A DNA stretch of 64,000 nt. It comes from Anaerolineae bacterium. GTDB lineage: Bacteria > Chloroflexota > Anaerolineae > 4572-78 > J111. The notes under the pieces were generated by a model, which saw only the letters and a list, made by a program, of their open reading frames with translations, was not told the DNA's origin and searched no databases. The stretch is taken from the NCBI GenBank assembly GCA_016926805.1, contig JAFGNV010000181.1, positions 78,492-142,491 of the forward strand, in the 5' to 3' direction. Numbering within the stretch: the stretch's first letter is position 1; each line of letters begins with the position of its first letter. The translations under genes and the position numbers were made by a program. Positions 9,437 to 18,600 of this stretch are shown here, piece by piece.

Positions 9437-11251
9437 ATGTTCAACAAGGCGCTACTAAAATTCCCTCGGGTTTACATTTTTACCCCGTTGCTCCTGACCG
9501 TTCTGATTTTTTTCGCCTGCGCCGGGCCATCTTCTCCGCCGACCAGTACCCCCACCCCAACCACGCCTACCCCGGTTCCCACCGGGCGGGGGGTGGGTGA
9601 TACGCTGCGCATTCTCTACTGGCAGGCCCCGGAAATACTCAACCCTCACCTGACCGTGAATACCAAAGATCAGCATCCCAGCCGCGTAACTTATGAGCCG
9701 TTGGCCAGCTTTGATAAGGACGGTCGGTTGATTCCTTTCCTGGCGGCAGAGATTCCCACCCTGGAGAACGGCGGCGTGGCTGCCGATGGCAAGTCGGTGA
9801 CCTGGAAGCTCAAGCAGGGAGTCAGGTGGTCCGATGGGGAACCTTTTACCGCGGACGATGTGCTGTTTACTTATGAATTCATTACCAATCCGGCAACCGG
9901 CGCGACCACCGCCGGAACCTACGAGGCCGTGGCAGGCGTCGAAGTTATGGATGACTATACGGTCAAGGTCAACTTCAAGGAGGTGAATCCGGCCTGGTCG
10001 TTGCCTTTTGTGGGCATTCCGGGGATGATTTTGCCTCGCCACGTATTTGAACCTTATAATGGCCCCAATGCCCATGTAGCTCCCGCCAATGTGCTTCCAA
10101 TAGGAACAGGCCCTTATCGGGTGATAGAACCGGGGATCAAGCCCCAGGAAGTTTTATTTCTGGGTACCAAATTAATTCCTACCAACAAAATTGTTTACGA
10201 GCCGAATCCCTACTTCCGGGAGGAAGATAAACCATACTTCCGTCGGGTCATCCTGCGTGGCGGCGGCACGGTCAACGAAGCGGCCCGGTCGGTACTCAAA
10301 ACCAACGATGTCGACTATGCCTGGTATCTCCAGGTAGACCCTGAGCAACTGGCCAAACTGGAGGCCGAAGGCGAAGGCAAGGCAATTTCAAACTTCGGCC
10401 CGTTTGTGGAGCACATCCTGCTGAACCACACCGACCCGAATCGCATCACGGAAACAGCCGAACGCTCTAGCATCCAATTTCCGCATCCTTTCTTGAGCGA
10501 CAAAAAAGTGCGCCAGGCCTTTACCGACGCGGTGGATCGAGAGACTATTGCCGCGCTTTATACCGGCAGTCGACCAACCAGTAATATTCTGGTTGCCCCG
10601 GCCAATTACAACTCGCCGCATACTTCGTACGAATTCAATTTGACCAAAGCAGCCCAATTATTGGACGAGGCCGGTTGGGTTGACACGGACGGTGACGGCA
10701 TTCGGGATAAGGATGGAGTCAAAATGAAGGTCGTTTTTTTAACTACCACCGCGCCGGTGCGGCAACAGACTCAACGCATCATCGAAAAGGCGTTTGAGTC
10801 CATGGGGGTGGATGTAGAGTTACAGATTCTAGATTCAGCTATTCTGTTCAATAGCGACTCCTCCAACCCGAGTGACTACCATCAATTTCCGGCTGACATG
10901 ATGGAATACGCGGATGGCAACCTCAGCCCCGACCCTGGCACGTATATGCGTTATTGGACCTGCGACCAGATTCCCCAACAGGCTAATAACTGGACCGGCG
11001 AAAACATTGAGCGTTGGTGTAACCCTGCCTACGATGCCCTGTACCAGCAATCAACTCGGGAAGTTGATTTTGAAAAACGTCAGGAACTATTCATCAACAT
11101 GAACGATTTGCTCATTGAAGAGGCCGTGCTGATCCCCCTGGTTCATTCAGCCGATGTATCGGGAGTCAGCCCGACTCTGGAAGGGGTAGACTTGACGCCG
11201 TGGGACGCCGATTTGTGGAACATAAAAGACTGGAGGCGTAGCTCGCCATGA
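9437..11251 (+). CDS. Family 5 extracellular solute-binding lipoprotein (peptide ABC transporter type)
   Basis: 604 residues from ATG 9437, preceded by AAGGAG. The N-terminus is a lipoprotein signal: basic residues, a hydrophobic core and the lipobox FFAC, then a Ser/Thr/Pro-rich spacer. The body has features of the oligopeptide/dipeptide-binding SBP_bac_5 family: LRILYWQAPEILNPHL, then EPLASFDKDGRLIPFLA, then WKLKQGVRWSDGEPFTADDV. No permease or ATPase genes are near. Its stop overlaps the start of the HAMP-GAF receptor gene (ATGA), so the two are probably made together; this suggests ligand presentation to the receptor, or an import system whose other parts lie elsewhere. Export of the NRPS product is not expected of this family. 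Confidence 0.85.
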   Translation: MFNKALLKFPRVYIFTPLLLTVLIFFACAGPSSPPTSTPTPTTPTPVPTGRGVGDTLRILYWQAPEILNPHLTVNTKDQHPSRVTYEPLASFDKDGRLIPFLAAEIPTLENGGVAADGKSVTWKLKQGVRWSDGEPFTADDVLFTYEFITNPATGATTAGTYEAVAGVEVMDDYTVKVNFKEVNPAWSLPFVGIPGMILPRHVFEPYNGPNAHVAPANVLPIGTGPYRVIEPGIKPQEVLFLGTKLIPTNKIVYEPNPYFREEDKPYFRRVILRGGGTVNEAARSVLKTNDVDYAWYLQVDPEQLAKLEAEGEGKAISNFGPFVEHILLNHTDPNRITETAERSSIQFPHPFLSDKKVRQAFTDAVDRETIAALYTGSRPTSNILVAPANYNSPHTSYEFNLTKAAQLLDEAGWVDTDGDGIRDKDGVKMKVVFLTTTAPVRQQTQRIIEKAFESMGVDVELQILDSAILFNSDSSNPSDYHQFPADMMEYADGNLSPDPGTYMRYWTCDQIPQQANNWTGENIERWCNPAYDALYQQSTREVDFEKRQELFINMNDLLIEEAVLIPLVHSADVSGVSPTLEGVDLTPWDADLWNIKDWRRSSP

Positions 11252-13233
11252 AAAATTTCCGCATTACGTTTCTCAAGGATTTGAAGATTGGCCGCAAATT
11301 GACTTTGGGGTTTGGGATTCTGGTTGTCTTAACTTTAGCGGCGGTTGTTTTTAGTTATGCAGGTAGTATTCCGGCTACCAGAAACATTGAGCGGACCAAT
11401 GATGTTCGTTTTCCCACGGCACTTGCTGCCTCCGAGGCCCAGACCGATTTGCTCAGGATGCTGGGCGATGTTCGGGGTTATCTTGCCCTGGGCGAGGACT
11501 CGTATCGGGCCAGTTATGCTCAGGCCCGGCAAAATTTTGAGGCCGATCTGGCCGAGTTAGAACAACTATCGCCTAATCTTAGCCCGGAAAACAGGCAACG
11601 CCTTGACCAGCTCCAGGCAACATTTGCGGAATGGTCAACTTTGCCGGAGCAACTATTTGAGTTGCGTGACGACCAGTTGGAACGGGAACCGGCTTACCGC
11701 CTGTTGGCCACCGATGGTATCTTGCTTGGCGGGACCGTGTTGCTGCAAACCGGCCAGCTTATCGAGAACCAGGGGCGTCGAGAAGCAACAGCGGAGAATA
11801 TTGCCCTCCTGGCCGACATGGCCGAGTTTCAGGGTTCCTTTGCTTCGATGTTGTCCGGGTTGCGGGGTTATGTGACTACCCGTAACCGCGCTTTCATCGG
11901 CGAGTATGAGGGCAACCTGGCGGCCAACCAGTTTGCCTGGGAGAGACTGGATGAACAGAGGGAACAGTTAACCCCCGGCCAACAGACGGCTCTGGACACC
12001 ATTGCCCAGAATCGCGAGGAATTTTTGCAATTACCCGACCAGATGTTTGAAATACTGGAAAGCGATCGTTGGCGGGAAGACCTGTATTTATTCAGTACCA
12101 GAGCCGTGGTTCTGGCCAATGAAATGCAGCAGTTACTGGCCGAGATGACCCGTGACCAGACCGAATTGCTCGAACGCGACCTCGAAGCCAGCAAGCAGGG
12201 CTTGATTCTGACCAATCAACAAACGCTGGTAGCCGGGGTTTTTGCCATTTTCCTGGGAGTGGCGCTGGCCTTTATCTTTTGGTCCACAATCGCCGGGCCG
12301 GTGCGCCGGTTGACCGGCGTAGCCCAGCAAATTAGCGAAGGCGATTTAGAAGCGCAGGCCAAAGTGGAATCCAAAGATGAAATCGGCGTTTTGGCCCGTA
12401 CGTTTAACACCATGACCGGCCGGTTACGAGAAACCTTGCTCCAGGTTCGCAAGGAAAAGACCCGGGCCGATAATTTGCTGGAAGTGGTCATCCCCATCGG
12501 CGTCGAACTGGCCTCGGAAAAGGATTTTAACCGCTTGCTGGAAAAGATGTTGCTAGAGGCCAAATCATTCTGCCACGCCGACGGTGGTGTTTTATATCTG
12601 CTCACCCAAGATAACCGGCTGGAATTTGTGATTGTACGGCACGACACTCTGAATATGGCCATGGGCGGCTCCACCGGCAAGGATATTACCTATACCCAAT
12701 TGTCCAGGCCCCTGGCCTTATACGATGAGGACACTGGCGAGCCAAACTACCACACCATTGCCACGCACGTTGCCTTAACCGGCGCCTCGCTCAATATTTC
12801 CGATGCCAATCAGGCCGGGCAGTTTTCGGGCACCGAGGTGTTTGGTCGGGCCGGAAGTTACCATACCACCTCGCATTTGGCCATCCCCCTGAAAGACAGC
12901 CAGGAAAAAGTTCTCGGGGTGATGCATCTGGTTGACGCCAAAGACCCGGAGCGTAATCTGGTAATTCCGTTTGACCAGAATTTGCAGCAGATGATGGAGT
13001 CCTTCTCCTCCCTGGCGGTAGCGGCGCTCGAGGCCTACATCCGCGAACAGAACTTGCGCCAGGAAATTCAACAATTGCGCATCGAGATTGATGAGGCCAA
13101 ACGTCAACGGGAAGTGGAAGAAATTGTCGAAGCTGATACGTTCCAATCGTTGCGCGCCAGAGCAAGGGATTTGCGCCGCCGCCGCCAGCAGCCAAAACAG
13201 GACAAACCTGACGAGGGTGAGTCTACTGGCTGA
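11248..13233 (+). CDS. Membrane receptor with HAMP and GAF domains and no output domain
   Basis: 661 residues. A first membrane segment lies at about 17-40, followed by a large extracytoplasmic helical sensor (about 45-320, resembling a double four-helix-bundle module of chemoreceptors or histidine kinases). The second membrane segment is at about 330-350. A HAMP domain follows (GPVRRLTGVAQQISEGDLE), then a GAF domain (about 415-590) and a coiled-coil tail with QQLRIEIDEAKRQREVEEIVE and an Arg-rich end. No kinase, cyclase, GGDEF or methyl-accepting region is present. The gene is coupled by ATGA overlap to the solute-binding protein. The tail is shared with the 436-residue receptor at 14315, which suggests a common partner protein. 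Confidence 0.8.
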   Translation: MKNFRITFLKDLKIGRKLTLGFGILVVLTLAAVVFSYAGSIPATRNIERTNDVRFPTALAASEAQTDLLRMLGDVRGYLALGEDSYRASYAQARQNFEADLAELEQLSPNLSPENRQRLDQLQATFAEWSTLPEQLFELRDDQLEREPAYRLLATDGILLGGTVLLQTGQLIENQGRREATAENIALLADMAEFQGSFASMLSGLRGYVTTRNRAFIGEYEGNLAANQFAWERLDEQREQLTPGQQTALDTIAQNREEFLQLPDQMFEILESDRWREDLYLFSTRAVVLANEMQQLLAEMTRDQTELLERDLEASKQGLILTNQQTLVAGVFAIFLGVALAFIFWSTIAGPVRRLTGVAQQISEGDLEAQAKVESKDEIGVLARTFNTMTGRLRETLLQVRKEKTRADNLLEVVIPIGVELASEKDFNRLLEKMLLEAKSFCHADGGVLYLLTQDNRLEFVIVRHDTLNMAMGGSTGKDITYTQLSRPLALYDEDTGEPNYHTIATHVALTGASLNISDANQAGQFSGTEVFGRAGSYHTTSHLAIPLKDSQEKVLGVMHLVDAKDPERNLVIPFDQNLQQMMESFSSLAVAALEAYIREQNLRQEIQQLRIEIDEAKRQREVEEIVEADTFQSLRARARDLRRRRQQPKQDKPDEGESTG

Positions 13234-13238
13234 TAGCG

Positions 13239-13263
13239 TTTGCCAGCCTATCTGTGGTATAAT
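13239..13263 (+). promoter_or_regulatory. Possible promoter of the MoxR gene
   Basis: A perfect TATAAT lies at 13258-13263 in the 54-base gap before ATG 13288, with the ribosome site GGGGA at 13276-13280. The upstream TTGCCA at 13239 is too close (13-base spacer) for a standard -35 box, so this is only a candidate. Confidence 0.35.
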
Positions 13264-13287
13264 CTTCAAAAATTAGGGGAAATTACC

Positions 13288-14253
13288 ATGACCGTCGACA
13301 TTTCCACATTCACTACCAAAGTGATAAACAACGTTGAGAATGTCATCATCGGTAAGCGCGAACAAATTGAACTACTGCTGGTGGCCATGCTGTGCCAGGG
13401 CCACGTTTTACTGGAAGATGTGCCTGGCACCGGCAAAACCATGCTGGCCCGCAGTATTGCCGTCAGTCTGGGGATTGAGTTCAACCGGTTACAATGTACC
13501 CCCGATTTGCTGCCCAACGACATCACCGGCGTGTCTGTTTTTTTGCAGCACGAAAGCCGGTTTGAATTCCGGCCCGGCCCCCTCTTTGTCAATGTGTTGC
13601 TGGCCGATGAGATTAACCGGGCCACGCCACGAACCCAGTCGGCGTTGTTGGAAGCCATGCAGGAGCGCCAGGTGAGTATCGATGGTAAAACTCGCCCCCT
13701 ACCACGACCCTTTTTGGTGTTGGCTACCCAAAACCCTATTGAATTTGAAGGGACGTTCCCTTTGCCCGAAGCCCAGCTCGACCGCTTTCTAATGCGCCTG
13801 TCCATCGGCTATCCCGCTCAGACTGACGAACTCGCCATCATTAAGAGTCAACGCCGGGCTCATCCCATCGAGAGTCTGGAGCCGGTTGTTGACGGTCGCG
13901 ATTTATTGGCCCTCAGCCAGCAAGCCGCCGAAATTCACGTTGAAGAGTCGCTAGAAGATTACATCCTGCGCCTTATTCAGGCCACTCGTTCTCATCCCGA
14001 CCTGAGTCTGGGGGCCAGCCCGCGGGGCAGTTTGGCTCTCTACAAAACCAGCCAGGCCTTGGCCGCCGTGCAAGGCCGCAACTACGTTATCCCCGATGAT
14101 GTCAAAAAACTCGTTCCACTGACCCTGGCCCACCGCCTGATTTTGAAGCCGGAAAGCCAATTGCGTGGCCGCACCACCCTTGCCGTGCTTGATGGCATTT
14201 TGGATCGCACGGAGTTGCCCCTGGAGGTGCGGGCGAACTATCCGGCGATGTAA
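13288..14253 (+). CDS. MoxR-family AAA+ ATPase
   Basis: 321 residues from ATG 13288 (AGGGGA upstream; the frame extends further without support). Walker A is DVPGTGKTMLA, Walker B is LLADEINRA, followed by PRTQSALLEAMQERQVS and sensor-1 region FLVLATQNPIEFEGTFPLPEAQ, all hallmarks of the MoxR/RavA AAA+ group. These ATPases act as chaperones that insert cofactors or mature protein complexes, usually next to a DUF58/von Willebrand A gene. Here no DUF58 or VWA gene is present; the neighbours are two HAMP receptors, which is unusual and suggests a role in receptor assembly or signalling (inference). Confidence 0.92.
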   Translation: MTVDISTFTTKVINNVENVIIGKREQIELLLVAMLCQGHVLLEDVPGTGKTMLARSIAVSLGIEFNRLQCTPDLLPNDITGVSVFLQHESRFEFRPGPLFVNVLLADEINRATPRTQSALLEAMQERQVSIDGKTRPLPRPFLVLATQNPIEFEGTFPLPEAQLDRFLMRLSIGYPAQTDELAIIKSQRRAHPIESLEPVVDGRDLLALSQQAAEIHVEESLEDYILRLIQATRSHPDLSLGASPRGSLALYKTSQALAAVQGRNYVIPDDVKKLVPLTLAHRLILKPESQLRGRTTLAVLDGILDRTELPLEVRANYPAM

Positions 14254-14314
14254 TTGGCCTAAACAGTCCGGTATCTCTCGGCTCGTCCGGTTACGAAATT
14301 TGGAGGAATGAGCA

Positions 14315-15625
14315 ATGACGCTACAAATCCGCGTTCTCTTGATGGTTACCTCGTTGTTGATTGTGACAATTTTGACCACGGCCGTTGCCCTCGCCTGGTC
14401 TGCTCGACAATCCCTCCTGGCTGAAACCGAAAAAAATGGCATTCTCATTGCCGAGCTTATCGCTCGCAGTACCAGTTTTGCCGACCAGGTACCCCGTGAC
14501 GTGGAGGCCGCCATCGGCGAGCAGATGATTGTCGAAGCCACTATTGCCGCCCACCTGGTCGATGTCGCCGAGCAGGTGGGCCTGAGTCCGGCCCAGATCA
14601 ATGCCCGCTTGCAGGATATTACCAGCCGAACCGCCCTCGACGAGTTTTGGATCACCGACGAGACCGGTCATGCCTACCTCCGTAATATGGAACAAATCGA
14701 TTTTACCTTCAACCCCGATCCTGCTCAACAGCCGCAGGCGCACATATTTTGGGCCTTGTTGACGGGTGAGCAGAAAGCCGTAATTCAGGAGGCCCGCCAG
14801 CGGGAGGTCGATACCAAAATCTTTAAGTACGCCGGTGTATCCGGGGTGGACCGGCCTCGCATTGTGCAGGTGGGCTACGAGGCCGATTTTTTGGAGCAAT
14901 TGCGCCGCCAGGTTGGTTTGCCTAAATTGGTCGATGAGTTGGTCGCCAGTGGGGCGGTGAATGTCATCAATGTAGTTGACGATCAGGTGGTAACCATTGC
15001 TTTTGGGGTGGCGCCCGGAACCAGCGGCGACTTTGAATTCAGTGAAATTGACCTGACCAACCTCAAATCTGCTATCGAGCAACAGCAAACCACGAGCTAT
15101 GTTGAAGGGTCGAGTCTCCGCGTTGTAGCGCCCATTAATGAGGCCGGAGATCGGGTGATGGGAGCGGTACTCGTCTCTTTGCCCATTGAACACGTTCAGG
15201 CGGCGGTAAGACAACAATTGGAACTGGCTGTTTTGATCGCGGTGGTGGTGCTGGGGGTTGGGGTGCTGGCCTCGGCCATTTTGGCCCGGCGGGTAACCGA
15301 GCCGGTTCGCCGGTTGACCCTGGCCGCAACGGCTATCGAGACGGGCCACTTTAATCTGGCTGATTTGAATGAGTTTGGTGACCTGACCGGGCGGGCTGAC
15401 GAACTGGGACGATTGACGCGCGTATTTCAACAAATGGCTTATCAAGTTTATACGCGAGAACAACGCCTCAAGCAGGAAGTGCAGGAACTTCGCATTGAGA
15501 TTGATGAGGTTAAAAAGGAAAAAGAAGTAGCCAAAGTTACCGGTTCGGAGTATTTCCAGCAGGTGCAACAAGAGGCCGCCCGGTTGAAACAAAAGCGCAA
15601 GCAAAGAAAGCCGTTGGACGATTAA
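14315..15625 (+). CDS. Membrane receptor with HAMP domain and no output domain
   Basis: 436 residues, ATG 14315 with GGAGG at 14302. A membrane segment at about 7-27 and another at about 302-323 bracket an extracytoplasmic sensor region of about 270 residues that looks like a Cache/CHASE-type ligand domain (unassigned). HAMP follows (EPVRRLTLAATAIETGHF), then a coiled coil with QELRIEIDEVKKEKEVAKVT and a Lys/Arg-rich end. The tail matches that of the 661-residue receptor at 11248 in the core LRIEIDE-x-K and the following E-V pattern. There is no recognisable catalytic domain. It ends 38 bases before the convergent end of the large WD40 gene. Confidence 0.75.
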   Translation: MTLQIRVLLMVTSLLIVTILTTAVALAWSARQSLLAETEKNGILIAELIARSTSFADQVPRDVEAAIGEQMIVEATIAAHLVDVAEQVGLSPAQINARLQDITSRTALDEFWITDETGHAYLRNMEQIDFTFNPDPAQQPQAHIFWALLTGEQKAVIQEARQREVDTKIFKYAGVSGVDRPRIVQVGYEADFLEQLRRQVGLPKLVDELVASGAVNVINVVDDQVVTIAFGVAPGTSGDFEFSEIDLTNLKSAIEQQQTTSYVEGSSLRVVAPINEAGDRVMGAVLVSLPIEHVQAAVRQQLELAVLIAVVVLGVGVLASAILARRVTEPVRRLTLAATAIETGHFNLADLNEFGDLTGRADELGRLTRVFQQMAYQVYTREQRLKQEVQELRIEIDEVKKEKEVAKVTGSEYFQQVQQEAARLKQKRKQRKPLDD

Positions 15626-15663
15626 ATTATTGGGTGATGTTGTCAAATTGGGGGGACGGCGCG

Positions 15664-18600
15664 CTAACTGGATGAAGCAAGTCCAAGGTTGGGCGTTGGA
15701 GTAGCGGTGGGGGTTGGAGTAAGGGTGAAAATTGGTGAGGCCGTTGCTGTTGGTGTGGGCGTGGGGGTAGCCAGTAGGGGTAGTGTGAGCGGCACGGCAG
15801 CCACTGCCGGGGCTGGGAACGGCAAGCCGGGGCAGGTAGGTGCTTCAGCCTGGTATTCGGATGGAATGAACAGGTCGATTTCCAGTTGGGTTAGATTTCG
15901 GTTGGCAATACCGCAGGCGCGAGTTTGCCAGGAGGCAAAATCAACATCCCACAGCAAAATCGTTCCATCCCAACTCCCCGAGGCCAGGATTTTACCGTTG
16001 GGGTTGAAGGCAATGCTGTTGACAAAATCAAGATGGCCGGTCAACGGTTCGCCCAGCCGCCGCCGGGTGGCAACGTCCCACAGGGTAATCGTGCGGTCAA
16101 AACTCCCTGCTGCGAGCATATTCCCGTTTGGGCTAAAAACCACGCTGTTGACAAAGTTGCTGTGCGTTTTGAGGGGGTTGCCCAATTGTTGCGGGTTGGC
16201 GCGATCCGATACGTCCCACACGATGATAGTTCGGTCTTCGCTCCCCGAGGCCAGGAGGTTTCCATCCGGGCTAAAAACTACACTGCGCACCGGCGTTTCG
16301 TGGCCGGTTAGAGGTTGGCCTGAGGCCTGAGGATTGTCAGGGTTTGAAAAGTTCCACAGCCGGATCGTGCTATCGAGGCTGCTTGAAGCCAGGGTGTTTC
16401 CATCCGGACTGAAGGCCAGACTTAAAATATTGCGTTCATGGCCGGTGAGCTGGCTGAGTTGTTGTGGATTTTCCCGATTCGATACATCCCACCCATAGAT
16501 GGAACCGTTGTCGCTGCCCGTAACCAGTTGTGGTCCAGTGGGGCTGAACGTTGGGTTCGACAAACTGCGTTCCGGGATGGTCAACGGCGCGCCGAGTTGC
16601 TGCGGGTTATTGCGGTCCACCACATCCCACAGGATAACCGAGCCATCGAAGCTGCCGGAGGCCAGGGTTTGACCGTCAGGACTGAAGGCCAAATTGCTGA
16701 CATTATCGGTGTGAGCAGTGAGTGGTTGGCCCAGTGTTTGCCAGGTGTTCGTATCCCACAACATAATCGTATCATCGAAACTGCCGGAGGCCAGGGTTGT
16801 ACCATCTGGGCTGAAGGCCACACTGAGTACGCCCTCGCTGTGGCCGGTTAACGGTTGGCCCAGGCGTTGGCGCACGTCCAGCCGCCGGTTGGCCACATCC
16901 CACAAAATGATAGTGGTGTCGAAGCCACTCGAGGCCAGGGTTCTGCCATCCGGGCTGAAGTCCACGCTCCACACCTGACCCTGATGTCCCTTGAAGGGCT
17001 GCCCCAGTTGTTGCGGTTTGTCCCGGTTACTTACGTCCCACAGAATGATGCTGCCGTCAAAACTGGCCGAGGTCAAAATATTGGCTCCAATACCGGTTGT
17101 GGTGGCCGGGCTGAAGGCCAGGTCCCAAACCCAGTCGGTGTGATCCAGCAAATCCCGCCCACGCCGCTCGCCCGAAGCCACATCCCACAAATAGAGTTCG
17201 CCCTGCAAACAACGTTTCTCGTCTTGGGGATCGGGCTGGCGACAGCTACCCGAGGCCAGGGTTTGACCGTCGGGACTGAAAGCCAGACTGAGAATGGGGT
17301 AAGTGTGACCAGCGAGAGGGGAGCCAAGCCGTTGCGGATTGTTTGGATCCGACACGTCCCACAAAATGATGGTGCGGTCCAGTTCGCCGCCCGAAGCCAG
17401 GACACGGCCATTTGGACTGAAGGCGAGGCTATATACCGACCTGAAGTGCCCCCGCAATGGCTGTCCCACCTGCTGGGCGTTGATCCGGTCCGACACGTCC
17501 CACAAGATGACCGTGCCGTCCAAACTGCCTGAAGCCAACAGATTACCATCGGCGCTAAAAGCGATGTGCCAAATTTGGCCGGTGTGACCGGTGAGTGATT
17601 CGCCCAGCGGCTGCGGATTGTTGCGGTCGGTCACGTCCCACAACCTCACCGTGAAATCATCGCTGCCGGAGGCCAGGGTCCGGCCATCAGGTCTGAAAGC
17701 GATACTACGGACCTTATCGGTGTGGCCAGAGAGGGGATCGCCCCACGGCTGCGGCTGGTATCGATTTGAAACATCCCACAAAATGATCGTGTGGTCGTCA
17801 CTGCTGGAGGCCAGAGTTTGACCGTCGGGGCTGAAGATGGCCCTCTGGACGCCGTTGGTATGGTGGCGCAGAACGGTGATGAACTCCGGATTGGCTTCCA
17901 AACTTTCCAACAGGCTGCTTCGGGCCTCGATCGTGTCGGCAATACGATTGGCTTCCAGGCTTAGTAACAAAGATAGATCGTATTGATTCTCCTGCAAATT
18001 AAGCGATTGCAGGGCTAGTTGCCGCGACGTTGACTGGCGGGCAATCTGGTCGGCTCGCTCTCGTTCGGCTTCGGCGGTGGCTTCGGCGGCTTCGGCGGTG
18101 GCGCGGGCAATAGCTTCCTGCGTGGCGCCGGCCTCGGCGGTGCTGCGGGCCACGGCTTCTTGGGTGGCCTGAGCCTGGGCTGTGGCCCGGTTGGCCTGGG
18201 CGGTTTGTTCGGCCTGGATGGCCCTGGTCGACTCGGCCTCGGCGGTAGCGCGTTCATCCTCGGCTCTATCCTCGGCGTCTCTGGCCCGGTCGGCCTCGCG
18301 TTCGGCGGTGGACCGGGCCTCAACCGCCCGAGTCGCTTCGGCCTGGGCTGTCGCCTCGGCCTTGAGCGAGCGGGTCGATTCGGATTGGGCCGTGGCCCGG
18401 GCAATGGCTTCCTGGGTGGCCTGGAATTCCGCCGTTCCCTGCGCCGCAACCGCTACCTGCCGGGCATTAGCTTCCTGGATGGCCCCGGCTTCGGCGGTGG
18501 AACGGGCCTGGGCTTCCAGAGTGGCCTGAAGTTGGGCGGTACTTTGGGCAGCGACGGCTTCGCCGCGAGCAATGGCTTCCTGAACGGCTCCGGCCTCGGC

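Noticed and set aside
14321..15646. 441-residue minus-strand frame opposite the HAMP receptor gene
   Set aside because: Shadow of the well-supported plus-strand receptor (membrane segments, HAMP, good ribosome site); the translation is His/Gln/Pro-rich with no fold pattern.
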